Source: Kluyvera intermedia (GTDB taxonomy: Bacteria > Pseudomonadota > Gammaproteobacteria > Enterobacterales > Enterobacteriaceae). From it: a stretch of 64,000 nucleotides of DNA. The first letter of the stretch is position 1. The number at the start of each line of letters is the position of its first letter. Below are positions 52,805-62,619 of the stretch, piece after piece. The stretch spans positions 2,170,001-2,234,000 of the forward strand of contig NZ_CP139986.1 of NCBI RefSeq assembly GCF_034424175.1, given 5' to 3'. Below the pieces are notes generated by a model. It was given only the letters and a program-made list of their open reading frames with translations. It did not search any database and was not told where the DNA came from. Position numbers and translations under genes: made by a program.

Positions 52805-53708
52805 TGTAGTAATCTCAAACTTATATTGTGGGGTGGTTTGTTGAAGTAATAATAGAGTGATAAATTGAGTTGTGCAATAGGTAAGAATGTAAGGAATTCA
52901 AAATAACGTGTTATTTGGTGCTGTATTTAATATTTATAAGTTAAATTGCCCTTAGGCATACACACTATGGCGGTACTTATTGTTCAACAGTGCAACGGGA
53001 TAACATGCGGGATGCAGGCGATTTCCTCCCAGAAATATACTCCGTATGGATAAATATCAACCTTATGTATTACTCGGCATGCATCAATTTTGTGCATTAA
53101 TTTTTAGTCGCAGAATGGTTACATTGCTTAACCACTTCCTGTCTCGCCGGCGGTTCTGCTGGACTTATCACGATAACCATAAGGCTATTAGTCTGGCTAG
53201 TGTATGAGGACATTGTTTCCTATGATAACAATGTTCAATGTACCTAGAAGGCAATACCGTTCATACATGGTAGGGGGATGGGGGAAAGCCCTAGTTATGG
53301 CGATGTTATTTCAACTTCGAGCGGTTTAATTTACAGATAACAGTGGATAGTCTTTCAGCATACAAATTGCGGTGAGTCACATTTTCATGGCTGACTCATT
53401 AATTGTATCAACTATTAACCCTGCTACCTATTCTCATATTTGAGTCCCAGAAGTCGGGCATTCCAGTCGATGAAAGTAAAAAATAACTCAGTATTATGAT
53501 GGTGTTACCCATTCCTGGTGGATAAATAACCCTATCCACATAATGATAGTGTTTATTATCGTTAACCTATGGTTAACAGATTCTCACCCTGTCTGGTTAT
53601 CGATATGTGCGCTGATACAAATTGGCAGGATGGTGCTGAGAGCTTGTGGGCGAAATATGTTACACTGCGGCCCGTTTGGAAAACGCATCGATTAGGAACC
53701 TTTGGCCC
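52805..53708. other. Long AT-rich hns-tdk intergenic region
   Basis: About 900 bp. The hns promoter should lie in the first 200 bp. A tdk promoter-like TATGTTACACT is near 53656. A 53-codon frame at 53046-53207 has no good ribosome site and resembles nothing I know. No RNA gene or mobile element recognised. Confidence 0.5.
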
Positions 53709-54338
53709 ATGGCACAACTATATTTCTACTACTCGGCGATGAATGCGGGGAAGTCGACGGCGCTGTTGCAGTCGTCATACAATTACCAGGAACGCGGTAT
53801 GCGTACTGTCGTTTATACCGCTGAAATAGACGATCGTTTTGGCGCTGGTAAGGTTAGCTCCCGTATTGGCCTCTCTTCCCCAGCTAAACTGTTTAATCAA
53901 AGCAGCAATTTATTCGCTGAAATTAGCGCTGAGAACGCACGAGAGCCTGTTAACTGTGTTCTGGTTGATGAATGCCAGTTCCTGACTCGTGAGCAGGTTT
54001 ACGCGTTGTCTGACGTGGTTGATAATCTCGATATCCCGGTATTGTGCTATGGGCTGAGAACGGATTTCCGAGGTGAATTATTTGGCGGTAGTCAGTATTT
54101 ATTGGCACTGTCGGACAAGCTGGTGGAATTAAAAACGATTTGTTTCTGTGGGCGTAAAGCCAGCATGGTACTGCGTCTCGATCAGGGAGGACGCCCGTAC
54201 AATGAAGGTGAGCAGGTCGTTATTGGCGGAAATGAGCGTTATGTCTCCGTGTGCCGTAAACATTACAAAGAAGCGCTCGAAAAGGGCTCGCTGGCCGTTA
54301 TTCAGGATAAACACAGCCATAACCGTCATTCTGTCTAA
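53709..54338 (+). CDS. tdk: Thymidine kinase
   Basis: Phosphorylates thymidine (and deoxyuridine) with ATP in pyrimidine salvage. 209 residues from ATG 53709 (MAQLYFYYSAMNAGKST). The P-loop is SAMNAGKST, the DECQFL motif binds Mg, and zinc cysteines include CFCGRKAS. The 21-codon upstream extension of the frame is not used, since K-12 Tdk begins MAQLYF. The C-terminus is slightly longer than in K-12 (205). Confidence 0.95.
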   Translation: MAQLYFYYSAMNAGKSTALLQSSYNYQERGMRTVVYTAEIDDRFGAGKVSSRIGLSSPAKLFNQSSNLFAEISAENAREPVNCVLVDECQFLTREQVYALSDVVDNLDIPVLCYGLRTDFRGELFGGSQYLLALSDKLVELKTICFCGRKASMVLRLDQGGRPYNEGEQVVIGGNERYVSVCRKHYKEALEKGSLAVIQDKHSHNRHSV

Positions 54339-54418
54339 TCCCCTTCAGCTGTTTTTCCTGCCCTTGTAGAGGGTAGGGATATCTTATGTACTCTCCATCG
54401 TTTTTATAAGATACAAAA

Positions 54419-54443
54419 AAAGCCCCATCATTGATGGGGCTTT
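54419..54443. terminator. Shared terminator between tdk and adhE
   Basis: AAAGCCCCATCATTGATGGGGCTTT lies between convergent genes, about 80 bp past tdk and 33 bp past adhE, with A and T tracts on its two sides. Confidence 0.85.
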
Positions 54444-54475
54444 CATTTTCGCTTTTCAGGCGGAGTTAAAACGAA

Positions 54476-57145
54476 TTATTTCTTCGCTTTTTTCTCAGCT
54501 TTAGCGGGAGCTGCTTCTTTCTTCTCTTCAACGGCACCTTCAACGTAGTTACGACCGTAGAAGGTATCCAGCAGAATCTGCTTCAGTTCAGCAATCAGTG
54601 GGTAGCGCGGGTTAGCACCGGTACACTGGTCATCAAACGCATCTTCAGAGAGTTTGTCGACATGGGCCAGGAAGTCAGATTCCTGTACGCCAGCTTCACG
54701 GATAGACTTAGGAATACCCAGGTCCGCTTTGATTTCATCCAACCAGCCCAGCAGTTTCTCGATTTTCGCTGCAGTACGGTCGCCCGGTGCAGACAGACCC
54801 AGATGGTCTGCAATTTCAGCGTAGCGACGACGAGCTTGTGGACGGTCGTACTGGCTGAATGCAGTCTGTTTAGTAGGGTTGTCGTTCGCGTTATAACGAA
54901 TAACGTTGCTAATAAGCAGGGCGTTCGCCAGACCGTGAGGAATGTGGAACTGAGAACCCAGCTTGTGCGCCATAGAGTGACAAACACCCAAGAAGGCGTT
55001 AGCAAACGCAATACCCGCGATGGTTGCTGCACTGTGAACGCGTTCACGTGCTACCGGGTTTTTAGACCCTTCATGGTAGGACGCTGGCAGGTTTTCTTTC
55101 AGCAGTTTCAGAGCTTGCAGTGCCTGACCGTCGGAGAACTCAGACGCCAGTACGGAAACGTAAGCTTCCAGGGCGTGAGTCACGGCATCCAGACCACCGA
55201 ATGCACACAGTGACTTCGGCATATCCATAACCAGGTTGGCATCAACAATAGCCATATCTGGAGTCAGCGCGTAGTCAGCCAGCGGGTATTTCTGACCCGT
55301 AGCATCGTCGGTCACAACCGCAAATGGAGTCACTTCAGAACCGGTACCGGAAGTGGTGGTGATCGCAACCATTTTTGCTTTCACGCCCATTTTCGGGAAC
55401 TTGTAGATACGTTTACGGATGTCCATAAAGCGCAGTGCCAGTTCTTCGAAGTGAGTTTCTGGGTGCTCGTACATAACCCACATGATTTTTGCTGCGTCCA
55501 TCGGGGAACCGCCGCCCAGCGCGATGATCACGTCTGGTTTGAAGGAGTTCGCCAGCTCAGCGCCCTTACGAACGATGGTCAGCGTTGGGTCTGCTTCAAC
55601 TTCGAAGAACACGTCTGTTTCAACGCCAGCAGCTTTCAGTACAGAAGTGATTTGGTCTGCGTAGCCGTTGTTGAACAGGAAGCGGTCGGTCACGATCAGC
55701 GCACGTTTGTGACCATCAGTAATCAACTCATCTAACGCGATAGGCAGTGAGCCACGACGGAAGTAGATAGATTTCGGAAGTTTATGCCACAACATGTTTT
55801 CAGCTCGCTTAGCAACGGTTTTTTTGTTGATCAGGTGCTTAGGACCAACGTTTTCAGAGATGGAGTTACCACCCCATGAACCACAACCCAGAGTCAGGGA
55901 AGGTGCGAGTTTGAAGTTATACAGGTCACCGATACCACCCTGAGAAGCAGGGGTGTTGATCAGGATACGCGCGGTTTTCATCAGCTGACCGAAGTAAGCT
56001 ACGCGTTCTGGCTGGTTGTCCTGGTCGGTGTACAGGCAAGAGGTGTGACCGATACCGCCCATTGCAACCAGTTTTTCAGCTTTATCAACAGCATCTTCGA
56101 AATCTTTTGCACGATACATCGCCAGAGTTGGAGACAGTTTTTCGTGTGCAAATGGTTCAGTTTCGTCAACAACCTTCACTTCACCAATCAGAATCTTGGT
56201 GGTGGTTGGTACGGTGAAGCCTGCCAGTTCAGCAATTTTATGTGCAGGCTGACCCACGATAGCGGCGTTCAGACCGCCATTTTTCAGGATGATGTCCTGA
56301 ACGGCTTTCAGCTCTTTGCCCTGCAGCATGTAGCCGCCGTGGCTTGCAAAACGCTCGCGAACGGCGTCGTATACAGAATCAACGACAACAACAGACTGTT
56401 CAGAAGCACAGATTACGCCGTTATCGAAAGTTTTAGACATCAGAACAGAAGCAACGGCACGTTTGATATCAGCGGTTTCGTCGATAACAACAGGGGTGTT
56501 ACCTGCGCCAACGCCGATTGCTGGTTTACCGGAGCTGTATGCTGCTTTAACCATGCCTGGACCACCGGTCGCAAGAATCAGGTTGATGTCCGGGTGATGC
56601 ATCAGAGCGTTAGACAGTTCAACAGACGGTTGGTCAATCCAGCCAATCAGATCTTTTGGTGCGCCAGCGGCGATAGCAGCCTGCAGAACGATATCTGCTG
56701 CTTTATTGGTTGCATCTTTAGCACGCGGATGCGGAGAGAAGATGATGGCGTTACGCGTCTTCAGGCTGATCAGCGATTTGAAGATAGCGGTAGACGTTGG
56801 GTTAGTGGTTGGAACGATACCGCAGATGATACCGATAGGTTCAGCAATAGTGATGGTACCAAAGGTGTGGTCTTCAGCCAGGACACCACAGGTCTTTTCA
56901 TCTTTATAGGCGTTGTAGATATATTCAGACGCGAAGTGGTTTTTGATCACTTTGTCTTCAACAATACCCATGCCTGATTCGGCAACGGCCATTTTTGCGA
57001 GAGGGATTCGAGCATCTGCTGCGGCCAGAGCGGCGGCGCGGAAGATTTTGTCAACTTGCTCTTGAGTGAAACCGGCATATTCACGCTGGGCTTTTTTTAC
57101 GCGCTCTACAAGTGCGTTAAGTTCAGCGACATTAGTAACAGCCAT
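54476..57145 (-). CDS. adhE: Bifunctional acetaldehyde-CoA/alcohol dehydrogenase AdhE
   Basis: Converts acetyl-CoA to ethanol in two NADH-dependent steps, regenerating NAD+ in fermentation; it assembles into spirosomes. 889 residues. The N-terminal CoA-acylating aldehyde dehydrogenase half has the catalytic Cys in DNGVICASEQS. The C-terminal iron-dependent alcohol dehydrogenase half has GGGSPMDAAK and HSMAHKLGSQFHIPHG, which supply metal ligands. A Lys/Ala-rich tail closes it. It is slightly shorter than K-12 (891). Confidence 0.97.
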   Translation of the reverse strand: MAVTNVAELNALVERVKKAQREYAGFTQEQVDKIFRAAALAAADARIPLAKMAVAESGMGIVEDKVIKNHFASEYIYNAYKDEKTCGVLAEDHTFGTITIAEPIGIICGIVPTTNPTSTAIFKSLISLKTRNAIIFSPHPRAKDATNKAADIVLQAAIAAGAPKDLIGWIDQPSVELSNALMHHPDINLILATGGPGMVKAAYSSGKPAIGVGAGNTPVVIDETADIKRAVASVLMSKTFDNGVICASEQSVVVVDSVYDAVRERFASHGGYMLQGKELKAVQDIILKNGGLNAAIVGQPAHKIAELAGFTVPTTTKILIGEVKVVDETEPFAHEKLSPTLAMYRAKDFEDAVDKAEKLVAMGGIGHTSCLYTDQDNQPERVAYFGQLMKTARILINTPASQGGIGDLYNFKLAPSLTLGCGSWGGNSISENVGPKHLINKKTVAKRAENMLWHKLPKSIYFRRGSLPIALDELITDGHKRALIVTDRFLFNNGYADQITSVLKAAGVETDVFFEVEADPTLTIVRKGAELANSFKPDVIIALGGGSPMDAAKIMWVMYEHPETHFEELALRFMDIRKRIYKFPKMGVKAKMVAITTTSGTGSEVTPFAVVTDDATGQKYPLADYALTPDMAIVDANLVMDMPKSLCAFGGLDAVTHALEAYVSVLASEFSDGQALQALKLLKENLPASYHEGSKNPVARERVHSAATIAGIAFANAFLGVCHSMAHKLGSQFHIPHGLANALLISNVIRYNANDNPTKQTAFSQYDRPQARRRYAEIADHLGLSAPGDRTAAKIEKLLGWLDEIKADLGIPKSIREAGVQESDFLAHVDKLSEDAFDDQCTGANPRYPLIAELKQILLDTFYGRNYVEGAVEEKKEAAPAKAEKKAKK

Positions 57146-57640
57146 AATGCTCTCCTGATAATGTTAAACTTTTTTAGTGAATCATCTGCTCGACAAGTCA
57201 TTATAGACAAATCACCTGCAGCTGGTGAAAGAGTTAAGAAAACAATAAGTTATCCACGAACTGATTCACTGATTTACTAAAAGAGCTTCGATTTAGCCAA
57301 GGAGCTTACCGTCAGGAGTACGACTTTTTTGGTAAGTCGTTTCTCTTTCGGTGTAAGCAGATTACCCACTTCTGAGTACGATTTACGTGATCTAAATCAA
57401 GTTTAAGCGAAGCTGACACCTTTCAGCAGGGCGCCTTTAGTAAAACACAGAAACTGTTAATCAATCGTGAGTCGTGATAGTGGAGACATTAGCATAGTTT
57501 ATACAAATACATAACACTCTGTTTTATCCCTGCTTTTATGGATAATTCTAATGAACGCTGCTAATAAAAAGGGTATTGTCAGCGCATCTCACGGTTTGCT
57601 GTTCGTCAACTACAACTTTTAATGGTCCTCTGGGGTAAAT
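57146..57640. other. adhE-ychE divergent control region
   Basis: 495 bp without a gene; it contains the long adhE leader and promoter area. The clearest site is the Cra-like operator at 57412-57427. No riboswitch recognised. Confidence 0.5.
57412..57427 (-). promoter_or_regulatory. Cra (FruR) operator upstream of adhE
   Basis: The minus strand reads GCTGAAAGGTGTCAGC, a dyad of the Cra type that I recall from the K-12 adhE promoter, about 270 bp before the adhE ATG. Cra repression of adhE is established in E. coli. Confidence 0.6.
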
Positions 57641-58288
57641 GTGACTCAAACGCTGTTTGATTTTCCTATCTTCTTTAAGTTCTTTGTCGGACTGTTTGCG
57701 TTAGTCAACCCGGTGGGGTTGATCCCCGTCTTTATCAGCCTGACAAGCTATCAGACGGCGGTTGCGCGAAATAAAACGAATACGACGGCCAGTCTGTCGG
57801 TTGCCATTATTCTGCTGACCTCTCTGTTCCTTGGCGATTTGATCTTACAATTGTTTGGCATTTCTATTGACTCGTTCCGTATCGCCGGTGGCATCCTCGT
57901 CGTGACGATTGCGATGTCGATGATCAGCGGTAAGCTGGGCGAAGATAAACAGAATAAGCAGGAAAAATCAGAAACAGCGGTACGTGAAAGTCTCGGCGTG
58001 GTGCCGTTAGCACTGCCGTTGATGGCAGGGCCGGGTGCGATAAGTTCAACCATTGTCTGGGGTTCGCGTTATCACTCCCTTCCTTATCTATTAGGTTTTT
58101 CACTTTCTATTGCCCTGTTTGCCGCCTGTTGTTGGGGGATTTTCCGTATTGCACCATGGCTTGTGCGTATGTTGGGACAGACAGGCATTAACGTTGTGAC
58201 TCGTATCATGGGGCTTTTATTAATGGCGCTGGGTATCGAATTTATTGTCACCGGTATCAAATCTATTTTCCCCGGTCTGGTCGGTTAA
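57641..58288 (+). CDS. ychE: MarC-family inner-membrane protein YchE
   Basis: 215 residues with about six membrane segments, UPF0056/MarC family (FVGLFALVNPVGLIPVF, PLALPLMAGPGAISS). The start is GTG 57641 after GGGG, giving MTQTLFDFP, as K-12 YchE begins. Function unknown. It is upstream of opp but separated by a long gap. Confidence 0.92.
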   Translation: MTQTLFDFPIFFKFFVGLFALVNPVGLIPVFISLTSYQTAVARNKTNTTASLSVAIILLTSLFLGDLILQLFGISIDSFRIAGGILVVTIAMSMISGKLGEDKQNKQEKSETAVRESLGVVPLALPLMAGPGAISSTIVWGSRYHSLPYLLGFSLSIALFAACCWGIFRIAPWLVRMLGQTGINVVTRIMGLLLMALGIEFIVTGIKSIFPGLVG

Positions 58289-59046
58289 TTATTCTGCGGC
58301 AGCAAGAGATAATTTTATCTATTGCTGCCGTTAATATCAGAAAAAACTATCTCTGTGTTGCTGCAACGGCTTAACGATAACCAATTCCAATGATTCTAAA
58401 AAATCTATTTTAATCAGGCTTATACAGCATTTCTTGGTTCTTCTCCTCCGCGCTCAAAATGTTATTTCCCTCACACGATACTCTGGGGCTTGCCGTTAGA
58501 TAATCGAAATGATATTAGTAATTTCAGTTTTCTCGCAGAGTTATGTGCTAAAAAATGAACAAGTGTTAATTTTTTGTGCAAAAAACGAGCGGTGATAAGC
58601 AGGGCTGTCAGTTAACGAACCTGTTTTTCATATCTAATTGATAAATATTGATTTAACGTACTTTCTTAATGCGATTATCCTATCGCTCTAAGGCTGAATT
58701 GTTGATCAAAAGAGAATTGCTTAACAAATTTACAAATTATATTGGCGGCAGTGCCAGCCATTTGGTACTTTCCGGCCTAAGTTATTCGCAAGATAAAGTT
58801 TTGTAAATTACAACCATTTCAAGTTGTAAATGGTTGTAATCAGAATATTCAAAGACTCCCGACAGGGGGGAGCCTTTACAAGAATCGACGTCAGGTTGCC
58901 ATAGAGCGGCCGTAATAAAAAAGTCGGTGATAGCAAGCAGTAAATGACCTGGCAGACGCAAAAATCTCCTGCGCTGCACAGGAACCCGTAAGGGGACTAA
59001 ACAGCTGACACAAGTCAGTAATAATAATGAACGGAGTATCAACACA
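58289..59046. other. ychE-oppA intergenic region and oppA leader
   Basis: About 760 bp, mostly AT-rich, without a recognisable gene. The last part is the oppA leader. It includes GGAG at 59033-59036, ten bases before the ATG, and an A/C-rich stretch (TATCAACACA) of the kind bound by the GcvB small RNA in E. coli oppA; that regulation is inferred from homology. Confidence 0.45.
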
Positions 59047-60678
59047 ATGTCCATCATCACAAAAAAAAGCCTGGTTGCGGCTGGGATCCTTACCGCACTG
59101 ATTGCAGGGAACGCACTGGCTGCAGACGTTCCTGCAGGTACTGAGTTGGCAAGCAAACAAACGCTGGTACGTAACAGCGGGGCAGAACCACAATCTCTTG
59201 ATCCGAATAAAATTGAAGGGGTTCCCGAGGCGAATATTAGCCGTGACCTGTTTGAAGGTCTGCTGAATACCTCACCGAAAGATGGTCACCCGATCCCGGG
59301 CGTAGCGGAGAGTTGGGATAATAAAGACTTCAAGGTCTGGACATTCCACCTGCGTAAAGACGCCAAATGGTCCAACGGTGAGCCCGTTACCGCACAAGAT
59401 TTTGTTTATAGCTGGCAGCGCCTGGTTGATCCGAAAACCGCATCTCCTTATGCCAGTTATCCGCAGTATGGCCACATTGTTAACGTTGATGAAATTATCG
59501 ACGGTAAAAAGGCCCCAAGTGAGCTGGGCGTGAAAGCGCTGGATGATCACACTCTGGAAGTGACTCTCAGCGAGCCAGTACCGTATTTCTACAAACTGCT
59601 GGTTAACCCGGCGATGTCCCCGGTTTACAAGCAGGCTATTGATAAGTTCGGCGAGAAGTGGACCCAGCCGGGTAATATCGTCACCAACGGTGCATACACC
59701 CTGAAAGATTGGGTCGTCAACGAACGTATCGTGATGGCGCGTAACCCGCAGTATTGGGATAACAAAAAAACCGTTGTTGATGAAGTCACCTGGCTGCCAA
59801 CTTCGTCTGAAGTGACTTACGTTAACCGCTACCGCAGCGGTGAGCTGGACATGACCTATAACCAGCTGCCAATTGAACTGTTCCAGAAGCTCAAAAAAGA
59901 GATCCCGAACGAAGTTCACGTTGACCCGTATCTGTGTACCTATTACTACGAAATTAACAACCAGAAAGCTCCGTTCACCGATGCCCGCGTGCGTACTGCA
60001 CTGAAATTGGGTCTGGATCGCGATATCATCGCTAATAAAGTGAAGGGTCAGGGCGATCTCCCGGCTTATGGTTATACCCCGCCGTACACCGATGGCGCCA
60101 AGTTGACCGAGCCAGAATGGTTTAAGTGGTCACAAGATAAACGTAATGAAGAAGGTAAAAAACTGTTGGCTGAAGCGGGCTATACCGCAGATAAGCCACT
60201 GACCTTCAACTTGCTGTATAACACCTCCGATCTGCACAAAAAGCTGGCTATTGCCGCGGCATCGCTGTGGCGTAAAAACCTGGGAGTTGAAGTCAAGTTG
60301 GTGAACCAGGAGTGGAAAACCTTCCTCGATACCCGTCATCAGGGTACCTACGACGTGGCGCGTGCTGGCTGGTGTGCGGACTACAACGAACCGACCTCTT
60401 TCCTGAATACCATGCTGTCAGGTAGCTCAATGAACACCGCACACTATAAGAGTGAAGCGTTTGACAAAATCATGGCTGAGTCGGTGAAAGCGTCTAATGA
60501 AGCGGAACGTACTGCTGCGTATGCGAAGGCTGAACAACAGCTGGATAAAGATACGGCGATCGTACCGGTTTATTACTACGTTAACGCCCGCCTGGTGAAA
60601 CCATGGGTTGGCGGTTATACCGGTAAAGACCCGATGGATAACGTTTATACTAAAGACCTTTACGTTATCAAGCATTAA
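59047..60678 (+). CDS. oppA: Periplasmic oligopeptide-binding protein OppA
   Basis: Binds peptides of 2-5 residues for uptake, and murein peptides through MppA-like partners. 543 residues. Signal peptide with cleavage near GNALAADVP (residue 26). The family signature is around WTFHLRKDAKWSNGEPVTAQDFVYSW (about residues 98-123). It is first in the oppABCDF operon, with a hairpin directly after it that should limit read-through, fitting its need for excess over the permease. Confidence 0.96.
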   Translation: MSIITKKSLVAAGILTALIAGNALAADVPAGTELASKQTLVRNSGAEPQSLDPNKIEGVPEANISRDLFEGLLNTSPKDGHPIPGVAESWDNKDFKVWTFHLRKDAKWSNGEPVTAQDFVYSWQRLVDPKTASPYASYPQYGHIVNVDEIIDGKKAPSELGVKALDDHTLEVTLSEPVPYFYKLLVNPAMSPVYKQAIDKFGEKWTQPGNIVTNGAYTLKDWVVNERIVMARNPQYWDNKKTVVDEVTWLPTSSEVTYVNRYRSGELDMTYNQLPIELFQKLKKEIPNEVHVDPYLCTYYYEINNQKAPFTDARVRTALKLGLDRDIIANKVKGQGDLPAYGYTPPYTDGAKLTEPEWFKWSQDKRNEEGKKLLAEAGYTADKPLTFNLLYNTSDLHKKLAIAAASLWRKNLGVEVKLVNQEWKTFLDTRHQGTYDVARAGWCADYNEPTSFLNTMLSGSSMNTAHYKSEAFDKIMAESVKASNEAERTAAYAKAEQQLDKDTAIVPVYYYVNARLVKPWVGGYTGKDPMDNVYTKDLYVIKH

Positions 60679-60689
60679 TGGCAATACGT

Positions 60690-60711
60690 GGGGCGAACGT
60701 TGATTCGCCCC
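60690..60711 (+). terminator. Hairpin between oppA and oppB
   Basis: GGGGCGAA, loop CGTTGA, TTCGCCCC, with no strong T run. Probably an mRNA stabiliser or partial terminator giving more OppA than OppBCDF. Confidence 0.7.
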
Positions 60712-60764
60712 ATCGTGTCTTATTTTGAGAGCAGTGCAAAGGCACATGCCAGAAGGTACGGGCA

Positions 60765-61685
60765 ATGTTAAAATTTATACTACGTCGCTGTCTGGAAGCG
60801 ATTCCGACGCTATTTATTCTTATTACGATTTCTTTCTTTATGATGCGCCTTGCGCCAGGAAGCCCGTTCACCAGTGAGCGTGCGCTGCCGCCGGAAGTCA
60901 TGGCGAATATCGAAGCGAAATATCATTTAAACGATCCTATATTGCTTCAATACGGAAATTACCTTAAGCAATTAGCGCACGGTGATTTCGGTCCTTCCTT
61001 TAAATATAAAGATTATACGGTTAACGATCTGGTCGCCGTTAGCTTCCCGGTATCGGCCAAACTGGGAGCGGCAGCCTTTTTCCTTGCGGTAATTTTGGGT
61101 GTGACGGCCGGTGTGATTGCGGCATTAAAACAAAATACCAAGTGGGATTATGCGGTCATGGGGGTGGCAATGACCGGTGTCGTCATACCCAGCTTCGTCG
61201 TTGCGCCGTTGTTGGTGATGATTTTCGCCATTACGTTGCATTGGTTACCCGGAGGTGGCTGGAACGGCGGGGCTATCCAATTCATGATCCTGCCGATGGT
61301 GGCGCTCTCTTTGGCTTATATTGCCAGCATTGCGCGTATTACCCGCGGCTCGATGATTGAAGTTCTACACTCCAACTTCATCCGTACCGCACGGGCGAAA
61401 GGGTTGCCGATGCGCCGGATTATTTTCCGTCACGCGTTAAAACCTGCGCTGTTGCCAGTGCTTTCTTATATGGGGCCTGCCTTCGTCGGTATTATTACCG
61501 GTTCGATGGTCATTGAAACGATCTACGGTTTGCCGGGGATTGGACAGTTGTTCGTCAACGGGGCGCTTAATCGCGACTATTCCCTGGTGCTGAGCCTGAC
61601 GATTCTGGTTGGTGCGCTGACGATCCTGTTTAACGCGGTAGTAGACGTACTTTACGCCGTGATTGACCCGAAAATTCGATACTAA
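60765..61685 (+). CDS. oppB: Oligopeptide ABC transporter permease OppB
   Basis: Inner-membrane permease, 306 residues, six membrane segments. The EAA motif region is FIRTARAKGLPMRRIIFRHAL. It pairs with OppC to form the channel. It begins 86 bp after oppA; oppC follows after 14 bp. Confidence 0.96.
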   Translation: MLKFILRRCLEAIPTLFILITISFFMMRLAPGSPFTSERALPPEVMANIEAKYHLNDPILLQYGNYLKQLAHGDFGPSFKYKDYTVNDLVAVSFPVSAKLGAAAFFLAVILGVTAGVIAALKQNTKWDYAVMGVAMTGVVIPSFVVAPLLVMIFAITLHWLPGGGWNGGAIQFMILPMVALSLAYIASIARITRGSMIEVLHSNFIRTARAKGLPMRRIIFRHALKPALLPVLSYMGPAFVGIITGSMVIETIYGLPGIGQLFVNGALNRDYSLVLSLTILVGALTILFNAVVDVLYAVIDPKIRY

Positions 61686-61699
61686 GGCTGGAGCTCGCC

Positions 61700-62608
61700 A
61701 TGATGTTAAGTAAGAAAAATAGCGAGGCGCTGGAAAACTTCAGCGAGAAGCTAGAAGTCGAAGGGCGTAGCCTCTGGCAGGATGCCCGTCGACGCTTTAT
61801 GCATAACCGTGCGGCGGTCGCCAGTTTAATCGTTCTGGTACTGATTGCGTTGTTTGTCACCCTGGCACCGATGGTGTCGCAGTTCTCCTACTTCGATACC
61901 GACTGGGGCATGATGTCCAATCCACCGGATATGGCGTCCGGGCACTATTTCGGGACTGACTCCTCGGGCCGCGACCTGCTGGTTCGCGTCGCGATTGGTG
62001 GACGTATCTCCCTGATGGTTGGGGTTGCGGCGGCGCTGGTGGCCGTGGTGCTGGGGACATTGTATGGCTCACTTTCCGGTTATCTGGGCGGTAAAGTCGA
62101 CTCAGTAATGATGCGTATTCTGGAAATCCTCAACTCCTTCCCGTTTATGTTCTTCGTTATTCTGCTGGTGACCTTCTTTGGCCAAAACATCCTGCTGATT
62201 TTTGTGGCTATCGGGATGGTGTCATGGCTGGATATGGCCCGTATCGTACGCGGCCAGACGTTGAGCCTGAAGCGTAAAGAGTTTATCGAAGCCGCGCAGG
62301 TTGGTGGTGTCTCCACCTTCAACATTGTGGTTCGTCATATTGTGCCAAATGTCCTGGGTGTGGTGGTGGTGTACGCCTCGCTGTTAGTGCCAAGCATGAT
62401 TTTATTTGAATCCTTCCTGAGTTTCCTGGGGCTGGGCACGCAAGAGCCGCTCAGTAGTTGGGGCGCGCTGTTAAGTGATGGTGCTAACTCGATGGAAGTG
62501 TCTGCGTGGCTGCTGCTGTTCCCGGCCGGGTTCCTGGTCGTGACGCTGTTTTGTTTTAACTTTATCGGCGATGGCTTGCGTGATGCCCTCGACCCGAAAG
62601 ACCGTTAA
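61700..62608 (+). CDS. oppC: Oligopeptide ABC transporter permease OppC
   Basis: Second permease subunit, 302 residues, as in K-12. An N-terminal cytoplasmic region (SKKNSEALENFSEKLEVEG) precedes six membrane segments. The EAA loop is FIEAAQVGGVSTFNIVVRHI. Two ATG codons are adjacent (61700, 61703); the first matches K-12. Confidence 0.96.
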   Translation: MMLSKKNSEALENFSEKLEVEGRSLWQDARRRFMHNRAAVASLIVLVLIALFVTLAPMVSQFSYFDTDWGMMSNPPDMASGHYFGTDSSGRDLLVRVAIGGRISLMVGVAAALVAVVLGTLYGSLSGYLGGKVDSVMMRILEILNSFPFMFFVILLVTFFGQNILLIFVAIGMVSWLDMARIVRGQTLSLKRKEFIEAAQVGGVSTFNIVVRHIVPNVLGVVVVYASLLVPSMILFESFLSFLGLGTQEPLSSWGALLSDGANSMEVSAWLLLFPAGFLVVTLFCFNFIGDGLRDALDPKDR

Positions 62609-62619
62609 GGAGTGTTGCC

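Noticed and set aside
53046..53207. 53-codon frame in the hns-tdk gap
   Set aside because: No good ribosome-binding site, no similarity that I recognise, and the gap looks regulatory.
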